DNA from: Legionellaceae bacterium
GTDB taxonomy: Bacteria > Pseudomonadota > Gammaproteobacteria > Legionellales > Legionellaceae
Length of the DNA: 45,656 bases
Assembly: GCA_029213075.1 (NCBI GenBank)
Contig: JARGPO010000070.1
Location: 1-45,656 of the forward strand
Direction of reading: 5' to 3'
Under the pieces are notes generated by a model. It was given only the letters and a program-made list of their open reading frames with translations. It searched no databases and was not told the origin of the DNA. Below are positions 12,212 to 19,603 of this stretch, one piece after another. Every line of letters starts with the position of its first letter. The stretch's first letter is position 1. Both the position numbers and the translations under genes were made by a program.

Positions 12212-13411
12212 ATGCAAGATTTTAAAGATAAAAAAATAGTACTAGGTATCACCGGCGGAATTGCGGCCTATAAATCCACATATCTTATCCGTGAACTCAA
12301 AAATTTAGGTGCACAAGTTCGAGTTGTCCTAACTCAGTCGGCAAAAGAATTTGTATCCGCTTTAACCCTCCAAGCATTAAGCGGTGAGGATGTAAGATGT
12401 GAAACCTTTGACCATAAAGCCGAAAAAGCAATGAGTCATATTGAATTGGCGCGCTGGGCGGACTATTTATTAATAGCACCAGCGAGTGCTAACTTTTTAG
12501 CTAAGATGACACATGGAATTGCTGATGACCTTTTATCAACTATATATCTTGTTGCGAATACACCGGTAATAGTTTGCCCTGCCATGAACAAATCAATGTG
12601 GGAGCACCCAGCAACTAAAGATAATTGTAAAACCTTAATTTCTAGAGGTGTGCAAGTTGTGGGTCCTAATATTGGAATACAAGCTTGTGGGGAGTATGGT
12701 CTCGGGCGGCTATGTGAATACAACCAAATAATTAATGCTCTGCGATTAAACCATATAAAAGGCGCCTTATCAGGACATAATATTTTATTGACCGCCGGCC
12801 CAACGCAGGAGTCTATAGATCCGGTCAGGTGCATAACAAACCATAGCTCCGGTAAAATGGGCTATGCTTTAGCCGAAGCGGCACTCTTTGCTGGCGCTCA
12901 GGTCACATTAATTAGTGGCCCAACAACAATTCAAGCCCCTGAGGGTGTAACTTTGATTCCTGTTACTAGCGCAAATGAAATGCTAGAGGCAGTCTTAGAT
13001 AAGTTACAAAAAGATATGTTATTTATTGGCACAGCAGCAGTAGCTGATTACTCATTAGCAAACCCATCTAAACAAAAATTAAAAAAAGAAGACTCTCAAG
13101 AACTATCACTTAAACTAATTAAAAACCCAGATATAATTAAAGAAGTTGTAGCAACGAATAAATCAGCCCTTAATATTGGTTTTGCAGCAGAAACAGAGAA
13201 TGTTATCGAAAATGCCTCTAAGAAACTTCACTCTAAGAAATTAGACATGATAGTTGCTAATAAAGTTGGTGGAAATATAGGCTTTAATAGCGATAAAAAT
13301 CAAGTTACTCTGATAACAACTAAGAACACGGTCAATCTCGAACTAAATCACAAGATTAATATTGCCGGCGAAATAATATTAGCTATTTCGAAAATGGTAA
13401 AGAATAGCTAG
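12212..13411 (+). CDS. coaBC: Bifunctional CoaBC (PPC synthetase/decarboxylase)
   Basis: CoaBC makes 4'-phosphopantetheine for coenzyme A. The C-terminal half joins cysteine to 4'-phosphopantothenate using CTP, and the N-terminal half decarboxylates the product with FMN. The 399-residue protein has the flavoprotein start GITGGIAAYK, the catalytic His in SHIELARWAD (about 76) and PASANF. The PAMN motif (about 122) and the substrate-clamp cysteine loop ACGEYGLGRL (about 157) follow. The synthetase half opens with LTAGPTQESIDPVR and NHSSGKMGYALAE. It is flanked by surface-glycan-type genes, which looks incidental. Confidence 0.96.
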   Translation: MQDFKDKKIVLGITGGIAAYKSTYLIRELKNLGAQVRVVLTQSAKEFVSALTLQALSGEDVRCETFDHKAEKAMSHIELARWADYLLIAPASANFLAKMTHGIADDLLSTIYLVANTPVIVCPAMNKSMWEHPATKDNCKTLISRGVQVVGPNIGIQACGEYGLGRLCEYNQIINALRLNHIKGALSGHNILLTAGPTQESIDPVRCITNHSSGKMGYALAEAALFAGAQVTLISGPTTIQAPEGVTLIPVTSANEMLEAVLDKLQKDMLFIGTAAVADYSLANPSKQKLKKEDSQELSLKLIKNPDIIKEVVATNKSALNIGFAAETENVIENASKKLHSKKLDMIVANKVGGNIGFNSDKNQVTLITTKNTVNLELNHKINIAGEIILAISKMVKNS

Positions 13412-13436
13412 TCAACAAATTAGGAAAATATGCTCC

Positions 13437-15197
13437 GTGGATAAAAAAACCTTCAAAATCTTTCAAAGTTTATGGTCTTTTATTAGTAATAAAAGACGTA
13501 AACAATTATGTGCCATATTAACTTTAACCATTGTTTCAGCTATCAGCGAGGTGGTTTATCTGGCATCAATTCTACCATTTATTGGTGTAGTGATTAACCC
13601 TGAAAAAATTTTTTCATCGCACTTCATGTCTGGGTTAATTAATTATCTAAAAATACAAACAGCCAATGACTTAATTCTCCCATTAACAATTACGTTCGCA
13701 TCTCTTGCTTTAATTAATGGCATTCTAAGGCTTCTTTTAATTAGATTCAGCCTAAAAGTTGCTCATGCCACCGGCACTGATATAAGTATTGATATTTATA
13801 AAAAAACCCTCTATCAACCATATCATGTCCATATCTCAAGAAATAGCAGTGATATAATCAGTGCTATTGCGCAAAAATCTATTGCAACAACCAATGTAAT
13901 TGTTTCTTTAGTTACTTTTGGTACCGTTTTTATCTTATTTTCTGCAATCATTGTCGCCATGCTCTACGTCAACACCCAAGTAACTATTGTTGCGGGATTA
14001 ATAATGACTTCGGCCTATGGAATAATGGCTCTACTAACAAGAAAAAATCTGTCCCAAAATGGGCAAATTATTGCTAGCAAACAAAATGATGTTATGAAAA
14101 GTCTACAAGAAGGTCTTGGGGCTATTCGTGATGTGATTTTAGATAATACACAAGAGCACTATTCAAAAGCTTATAGTTTATCAGCTCAACAATTACAAAG
14201 CTCGCGCGCAGAGAATATGTTTATCAGCCAAGCACCTAGATACTTTATAGAGACCTTTGCCGTAATTCTCGTGGCATTATTTATACTTGTTTCTAGCTAC
14301 CAAACTAATAGTGTTGTTGACCTACTACCTACATTGGGTTTTTTTGCTATTAGTGCTCAGCGACTCCTACCTCTGATGCAACAAATGTATGGATATTGGT
14401 CTGAGATTATAGGTAACAAGGCGGCATTACTTGATGTTCTAGAACTATTGAAACAAAAATTACCAGATAATATAAATAAACTAGAATCCCCTCCTCTTAA
14501 TCTCCAAAAAGAAATTAAACTTAAAGACGTCTCATTTCAATATCATAAAAATAGCCATTTAATTTTAAATAAAATAAATTTAACGATTCCTAAGGGAGCT
14601 AGAGTAGGAATTATAGGCTCTACAGGGAGTGGCAAAAGTACAGCCCTCGATATTTTAATGGGGCTTATCGAACCGACAACCGGAAATCTATTGGTTGATA
14701 ACAAAATAATTAGCTCTGAAAATAGACGAGCATGGCAAAAAACTATTGCGCACGTTCCGCAAAATATTTTCCTTGCAAACTTAACCATTGCTGAAAATAT
14801 AGCTTTTGGTAACAGTTTAGAAGAAATAGATTTCAATAGGGTGCAAAAAGCAGCAATTCAAGCAAATGCCCATGAATTCATCATGAGATCTGAAAAAAAA
14901 TACCAAACAACCGTTGGTGAGCGCGGTATTCGCTTAAGTGGCGGACAAAGACAACGCATTGGCATAGCAAGGGCTCTTTATAAAAATGCTAGTGTCTTAT
15001 GTTTTGATGAGGCAACAAGTGCACTCGATAATAATACCGAACAAGAAATAATTGATACTTTAAATTCCCTTGATAAAAAACTCACTATTTTCATAATCGC
15101 CCATAGATTAACAACGATTAAAAACTGCTCTCATTTTATAAAAATAGATAATGGACAAATAGTAAGCTTGGATTCTTATTCGAGCATTACTTGCTAG
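13437..15197 (+). CDS. ABC exporter, PglK/MsbA-like
   Basis: This 586-residue half-transporter fuses a six-helix exporter domain (about residues 15-330) to an ATPase. Walker A is GSTGSGKST at about 398, the signature is LSGGQRQRIGIARAL, Walker B is SVLCFDEATSAL, and the H-loop is IIAHRL. The first helices (ISEVVYLASILPFIGVV) resemble PglK-type flippases for lipid-linked oligosaccharides more than peptide exporters, though MsbA-like lipid transport is also possible. It would act as a homodimer in the inner membrane. The start is GTG at 13437 with TAGGAAA upstream, only 25 bases after coaBC. With the glycosyltransferase nearby, a glycan export role is a reasonable inference. Confidence 0.8.
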   Translation: MDKKTFKIFQSLWSFISNKRRKQLCAILTLTIVSAISEVVYLASILPFIGVVINPEKIFSSHFMSGLINYLKIQTANDLILPLTITFASLALINGILRLLLIRFSLKVAHATGTDISIDIYKKTLYQPYHVHISRNSSDIISAIAQKSIATTNVIVSLVTFGTVFILFSAIIVAMLYVNTQVTIVAGLIMTSAYGIMALLTRKNLSQNGQIIASKQNDVMKSLQEGLGAIRDVILDNTQEHYSKAYSLSAQQLQSSRAENMFISQAPRYFIETFAVILVALFILVSSYQTNSVVDLLPTLGFFAISAQRLLPLMQQMYGYWSEIIGNKAALLDVLELLKQKLPDNINKLESPPLNLQKEIKLKDVSFQYHKNSHLILNKINLTIPKGARVGIIGSTGSGKSTALDILMGLIEPTTGNLLVDNKIISSENRRAWQKTIAHVPQNIFLANLTIAENIAFGNSLEEIDFNRVQKAAIQANAHEFIMRSEKKYQTTVGERGIRLSGGQRQRIGIARALYKNASVLCFDEATSALDNNTEQEIIDTLNSLDKKLTIFIIAHRLTTIKNCSHFIKIDNGQIVSLDSYSSITC

Positions 15198-15583
15198 ATT
15201 AATTCAAAGGATAGGCCGTTTCAATCGTATCATCCTTCCAATGCTTGCCCATAAAATAAATATATCAAGCATATCCTGTGATTTAATTACCCAGATGTTA
15301 AATACTAAAAAAGAAAGATACAACTTAATTAAGGTTGCATATTTATTATTTAAGAAGTCTCCGGTATATCTAAACAATAAAATCAAATTATATTAAATAA
15401 TATACTCGGCATGTACAAAACAAATCCTAAAATAAAAATTTGATGGTTATGAATGTATAATTAGTTAAAAATCCTCTGGTCTAGATTAATATGCCAGTGT
15501 TATCAACTAATATTTAAGAATCTATGAATTGTTTTTTATGAAGAAATTATGTATAACTTGACAACCCAAACCACAGAACATTC

Positions 15584-15718
15584 ATGTTGTTTTCTAAAGC
15601 AATGAATCAAGTAAAAGCTCTTCAAGCTGCAGTGGATAAGAGAAATAAAGCTGTTCTTTTAACGCAAGAGCAACAAAGTGACAGTAATTTTCTTTTTGGA
15701 AGAAATGATACTAATTGA
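15584..15718 (+). pseudogene. Short helical open frame, possible gene remnant
   Basis: The frame encodes 44 residues with a helical, charged pattern (KALQAAVDKRNKAVLLTQEQ). There is no clear ribosome binding site and a stop lies just upstream in frame. Because the remains of another reading frame follow on the same strand at 15815-16032, this may be the upstream part of the same broken gene, interrupted by the repeat. It could also be chance. Confidence 0.3.
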
Positions 15719-15750
15719 TTGCTCTTACCCCCTACTTACTCTGCTTTATG

Positions 15751-15883
15751 CAGGGTATCCAGCCAGATTTATTTTAAAATTTCCTAGATAGTCCGAACAA
15801 GTCGGACTATCTAGGCGGAGGGAGGTGGTATTGTGTTTTCAGTTGGTGGTAACAATTCACTAAAATTCTTGTTAGAGGATACC
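15751..15883 (+). repeat. 133-bp repeat, copy A (inverted relative to 45523-45656)
   Basis: The segment from CAGGGTATCCAGCC to GAGGATACC closely matches the reverse complement of 45523-45656 (about 90% identical by eye). It contains palindrome copy 5 and the start of a protein tail (NNSLKFLLEDT). The two copies are about 29.6 kb apart in opposite orientation. Confidence 0.8.
15783..15815 (-). repeat. REP-like palindrome, copy 5
   Basis: CCTAGATAGTCCGA and TCGGACTATCTAGG form a perfect 14-bp stem around ACAAG (CTTGT on the minus strand). It has the longest stem of the seven copies, because the outer flanks also pair. Confidence 0.75.
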
Positions 15884-16032
15884 CCCTGCCCTAATGACGC
15901 CGCTTAAGGCAGCACCATCAGGGAAAGACCCAACCTTCTTTGTTTGATGTTGATCAAATAGTCGTGAATTTAGACTTTAGTGCTCTTGCCCTGGCGCAAA
16001 CCATAAATATGAAAATAGAGAGCTCATTTTGA
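15815..16032 (+). pseudogene. Broken gene tail, copy A
   Basis: One frame reads IVFSVGGNNSLKFLLEDT and stops at 15905-15907. After about 25 bases the frame from 15931 reads PSLFDVDQIVVNLDFSALAL and stops at 16030-16032. Both pieces align with a single continuous frame in copy B (45433-45579), which lacks an intervening stretch of about 45 bases. That extra stretch (about 15884-15930) is itself roughly palindromic, which suggests a small insertion broke the gene. The family is not recognised. Confidence 0.55.
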
Positions 16033-16243
16033 AGTAAAATCAGGATTCTAACTCCAAAATAATATCAATAGATGCTATACAAGTAACATTGCACCAATTA
16101 TCGTATATTTATTCACTAGATAAGAAATGATGAATCGTTTTTTTATTGATTATCCATGAAGATACACACCATTTTATTGACAACCACGCTGTATTTTGAG
16201 ATATTAGTACTGCGAGGTTGGACTTGCTATGTGTCATTCCACT

Positions 16244-16272
16244 GGGTCAATTGGCGACACACCGATTGACCC
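16244..16272 (+). terminator. Terminator-like hairpin
   Basis: GGGTCAATTGG (16244-16254) pairs with CCGATTGACCC (16262-16272), 11 bp with one G-T pair, followed by TTTCTATTTT. Polarity fits a plus-strand transcript, yet no intact plus-strand gene lies within 1 kb upstream. It could end an unrecognised small RNA or the relict gene, or it could also serve the convergent Rieske gene. Confidence 0.5.
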
Positions 16273-16307
16273 TTTCTATTTTCTCATTAAAATAACTACA
16301 TCTTTTA

Positions 16308-16661
16308 TCAATCAACCCCTACTAAAATTTGATCACCCTTGATTTCAGTTTGGTATATTTTTAAATTTTTAGGTTTAGATATTTTGCCCAAAAGATCACC
16401 TACAACCGGAGGAAAGGTTGACCAACATTTTACATCTCCGGTGCATAAATCGAAGCTACTATGATGAAAAGGACAAGTTAATTCGTTTTTATCATTAACT
16501 TTACCATTTTTTAGAGGTAATTTTAGGTGTGGGCATTGTGCCTGGACAGCATGTACTTTATCATTGTGCCAAATAAAAAGTATCTTGCTATTATTTATAA
16601 CTTTCGTCATACGATTATTCTTTTTTAGTTCTGATAATTCTATTGCGGGAACGAAGCTCAT
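16308..16661 (-). CDS. Rieske [2Fe-2S] ferredoxin-like protein
   Basis: This 117-residue protein is a stand-alone Rieske domain. The cluster ligands are clear: C43-P-H45 and C63-P-F-H66 (CPH and CPFHHSSFD). It has no membrane helix or signal peptide, so it is a soluble electron carrier like the ferredoxin parts of dioxygenases or NirD-like proteins, not the bc1 Rieske protein. A good AAAGGA site lies upstream of the ATG. It is divergent from the cytochrome c/oxidase cluster. Its redox partner is unknown, and no oxygenase gene is nearby. Confidence 0.85.
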   Translation of the reverse strand: MSFVPAIELSELKKNNRMTKVINNSKILFIWHNDKVHAVQAQCPHLKLPLKNGKVNDKNELTCPFHHSSFDLCTGDVKCWSTFPPVVGDLLGKISKPKNLKIYQTEIKGDQILVGVD

Positions 16662-16768
16662 GGTGATTCCTTTAGCGATTAAAATTTAATAGACGGCGCT
16701 TATACAAAATTCTACTTCACGATTGAGTTTTGCATAAGTCCTGATAGACTACTTAGCATAAACAATTA

Positions 16769-16798
16769 TTGCAAGTTATACGCTTGCAGGTATAAAAT
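16769..16798 (+). promoter_or_regulatory. Probable promoter of the cytochrome/oxidase operon
   Basis: TTGCAA (16769-16774) and TATAAA/TAAAAT (16791-16798) are 16-18 bases apart, a good sigma-70-type arrangement. They lie about 28 bases before the GTG start at 16827, which has TAGGAGG just upstream. Confidence 0.5.
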
Positions 16799-16826
16799 AC
16801 AAACTTTATCTTTACTAGGAGGGTAT

Positions 16827-18374
16827 GTGGGCGGTTTTTCAAGAAATGTAATGGCGAGCTTATGTGTCATTGTATTAGCAGCTACTTTTTCTACGCTATC
16901 ATTTGCGGAAGAAAGCCCTGCTCCTAAATCTTCACTACAACTTATTGACGGATATTATCCGGCTTATCCACCAACTACTCCTCGCTCCTCGAGCAATGAG
17001 CAGCAAGTGGAAAGAGGTGAGTACCTATCTAAAATGGGTGACTGTATCTCCTGCCATACAGATGTCAAAAAAGGCACTCCAGCCTATGCCGGTGGTCTAC
17101 CAATCGCCACTCCGTTCGGCACCTTTTATAGCCCAAATATTACCCCAGATATGGAAACTGGGATTGGTAAATGGACCAAAGAAGACTTTCACAATGCTTT
17201 AAAACATGGCAAAAACCCTGAAGGTCAAAACTACTTCCCAGTATTTCCTTTCATCTATTTTGCAAATATAACCCCTGAAGACTCTGAAGATTTATACGAA
17301 TACCTAATGAGTATTCCAGCCGTTCATCAAAAAAACACTCCTCTTCCTTTCCCATTTAGCGTTCCCGGAGCAAGATTCACACTTCTTGGTTGGAATTTAT
17401 TGTTTTTCTATCCCAACCAAGTGGAGTCATTGCATGACGAAAGCAAGTCAGAAGCATGGAATAGAGGAAGATATATAGTTGACGGTCTTGGACATTGCAG
17501 CATGTGCCATACACCTCTTAACCCCCTGGGTGCTAGCAAAAAGCGTTATTACTTAACAGGTGCATTTATTGACGGCTACTGGGCACCTAATATCACTAAA
17601 CTTGGTCTAGAGTCTGCAACTCATCAAGAAGTGGCGGATATCTTCTCATCAGGTGATCTACTACATGATCGTGGGCCAGTTGCAGGACCAATGGCTGAAG
17701 TTATTCATAATAGCCTTAAATATTTAACTTCATCAGATAAACTCGCTATTAGCACTTATCTTAAAACTGTCGAAAGCGATGAGTACTTAGGTGTTCCTGC
17801 ATCAAATGAGCCACCTTCTCTTCGGCGTGGAAGGAAAGTCTATCTAAGTGCATGTATTGAGTGCCATCAAAATGGTGAGATGTCTGCACCAATAATTGGC
17901 AATGGTGAAAGCTGGCGCTACCGCTTAAAAACATCAGGTTTATCTGGTCTTTATAAAAATGTGATTGATGGATATAACAGCATGCCAATCAAGGGTGCAT
18001 GCGTTACTTGCTCAAACAATGATATAGTTTCTGCAGTTGATTATATCCTTAATGAGTCATTATCTAGATCAGAGCGGTTGAGTCTTAATAAAGAAAAATC
18101 GCAAAAGCCGGTGAAGAGTGGTCAAGAAATATATGAAACACATTGCAGCACATGTCATACAGATGGCAAGAACGGTGCTCCAGTTATTGGTGATAAAAAA
18201 GCCTGGGATCCATTAATCAAACAAAACTTTGATATTTTGGTTAAAAACACTGTCAATAGCGAGAAACACCCAAAAAATGGTCGTTGTGAAAGTTGTTCAA
18301 CAGGTGAAATAGTCGAGGCAGTCAAATATATCGTTAGCCAATCAAAATCTAGCGGTAATTACATATTATGGTAG
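16827..18374 (+). CDS. Tetra-domain cytochrome c
   Basis: This 515-residue periplasmic cytochrome has four covalent haem sites. CISCH (73-77) and CSMCH (224-228) lie in two domains like the cytochrome subunit of membrane alcohol/sugar dehydrogenases. CIECH (343-347) and CSTCH (440-444) lie in two cytochrome c5-like domains, each with the c5-type CxxCS pair (CVTCS, CESCS). A signal peptide ends near LSFA (27). It lies directly upstream of coxB and probably feeds electrons to the caa3-type oxidase. The third domain has the expected Met (SMPIKGACVTC), but the fourth has His in its place (KHPKNGRCESC, His481). The GTG start is preferred because TAGGAGG precedes it. Confidence 0.85.
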   Translation: MGGFSRNVMASLCVIVLAATFSTLSFAEESPAPKSSLQLIDGYYPAYPPTTPRSSSNEQQVERGEYLSKMGDCISCHTDVKKGTPAYAGGLPIATPFGTFYSPNITPDMETGIGKWTKEDFHNALKHGKNPEGQNYFPVFPFIYFANITPEDSEDLYEYLMSIPAVHQKNTPLPFPFSVPGARFTLLGWNLLFFYPNQVESLHDESKSEAWNRGRYIVDGLGHCSMCHTPLNPLGASKKRYYLTGAFIDGYWAPNITKLGLESATHQEVADIFSSGDLLHDRGPVAGPMAEVIHNSLKYLTSSDKLAISTYLKTVESDEYLGVPASNEPPSLRRGRKVYLSACIECHQNGEMSAPIIGNGESWRYRLKTSGLSGLYKNVIDGYNSMPIKGACVTCSNNDIVSAVDYILNESLSRSERLSLNKEKSQKPVKSGQEIYETHCSTCHTDGKNGAPVIGDKKAWDPLIKQNFDILVKNTVNSEKHPKNGRCESCSTGEIVEAVKYIVSQSKSSGNYILW

Positions 18375-18406
18375 CTTTAAAATATTTATTTAGATGGAGG
18401 ATGGTG

Positions 18407-19603
18407 ATGCCAAATAAGTTTAAAATCAGCAAATTGCTAATGATGCTGTGGACATTAATATGTACTCCAGCAGCATTTGCCGCTGATTATTGGCAGATGA
18501 ATATGCATCGTGGTGTAACGCCACTTAGCAAAGACATGTACAGTTTGCACATGATAGCAATTTATGTTTGTGCAGCAATTGGAATTGTCGTATTTGGGGT
18601 GATGTTTTATTCATTATACTATCATCGTAAATCTAGAGGCCACAAAGCTGCTAGTTTCTCAGAAAATCACAAATTAGAAGTACTTTGGACAATTATACCA
18701 TTTCTAATTCTCGTAGCATTGGCTATTCCAGCAACTACAGTCTTGATGGATATGGAAGATGATTCTGATTCAGATGTCACAATTAAAATAGTTGGCTATC
18801 AGTGGCGCTGGCAGTATCAATATTTAGATGAAGGAATTAGCTACTTTAGCGTACTATCAACTCCATTCGCCCAAATTCAAAATATGGAGCCAAAAAATCA
18901 ATGGTATCTTCTTGAAGTTGATAAGCCATTGGTTCTTCCTGTTAACAAAAAAATTAGATTCCTAGTAACATCAGGTGATGTTGTTCACTCTTGGTGGGTC
19001 CCAGAGCTTGGAGTTAAGCGTGACGCTATTCCTGGGTTTATGCATGAAGCTTGGGCCAAAATTGAAAAACCTGGTACCTATCGGGGTCAATGTGCAGAGC
19101 TTTGTGGAATAAACCACGGATTCATGCCAATTGTAGTTGAAGCAGTTAGCAATGATGAATATGTGAAATGGGTTGAGAATCAACCGAAAATATCCGCCCC
19201 TGGGGTAATTAAAGAAACACCAATTCCCGCGGATATGAGCCGCTCTGAGCTAATGAAACTTGGCAAAGACCGCTATGAAACAATTTGTTCGGCATGCCAC
19301 CAACCAGATGGCACTGGCATACCACCAATGTTTCCGGCTCTAAAAAATAGTTCCGTTGCAGTTGGGCATCCTGTTTCAAGACATATAGAAATGATCTTGC
19401 ATGGGGTTCCTGGTACAGCTATGCAACCTTTTGGAGAGCAACTAACCGATGTTGAAATTGCGGCAATTGCAACCTATGAGCGCAATGCTTGGGGCAATAA
19501 CACCGACGATGAAATTCAACCAAAACAAGTCGCTGAAGTTAGAAACAAAAAACAAGTTAAACCAAAAATGGTTAAAAAAGCACAAGCCGGGAGGTTGCAA
19601 TGA
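18407..19603 (+). CDS. coxB: Cytochrome c oxidase subunit II, caa3 type
   Basis: CoxB takes electrons from cytochrome c through the CuA centre and passes them to subunit I. After a signal peptide (cleavage at AFA-ADYW, residues 23-26) come two transmembrane helices (about 48-70 and 92-113). The cupredoxin domain has CuA ligands H194, C229, C233, H237 and M240 (CAELCGINHGFM). A C-terminal cytochrome c domain has CSACH (294-298) and a probable Met ligand (TAMQPF, 339), which makes this a caa3-type subunit. The ATG at 18407 is chosen over 18368 and 18401 because TGGAGG sits six bases upstream and it gives a clean signal peptide. Its stop overlaps the coxA start (ATGA). Confidence 0.94.
   Translation: MPNKFKISKLLMMLWTLICTPAAFAADYWQMNMHRGVTPLSKDMYSLHMIAIYVCAAIGIVVFGVMFYSLYYHRKSRGHKAASFSENHKLEVLWTIIPFLILVALAIPATTVLMDMEDDSDSDVTIKIVGYQWRWQYQYLDEGISYFSVLSTPFAQIQNMEPKNQWYLLEVDKPLVLPVNKKIRFLVTSGDVVHSWWVPELGVKRDAIPGFMHEAWAKIEKPGTYRGQCAELCGINHGFMPIVVEAVSNDEYVKWVENQPKISAPGVIKETPIPADMSRSELMKLGKDRYETICSACHQPDGTGIPPMFPALKNSSVAVGHPVSRHIEMILHGVPGTAMQPFGEQLTDVEIAAIATYERNAWGNNTDDEIQPKQVAEVRNKKQVKPKMVKKAQAGRLQ

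Larger units (their letters stand above)
15198..16307. other. Decayed intergenic region
   Basis: This 1.1 kb stretch has no intact recognisable gene. It holds a 44-codon open frame (15584-15718), a palindromic repeat inside a longer repeat (15751-15883), a broken gene tail (15815-16032) and a terminator-like hairpin (16244-16272). The flanks are very A/T-rich. It reads as the remains of a former gene broken up by small insertions. Confidence 0.6.

Noticed and set aside
15204-15386. Open frame of 60 codons on the minus strand outside known genes
   Set aside because: It has A/T-rich, low-information composition, no clear ribosome binding site and no family resemblance. It is probably chance.
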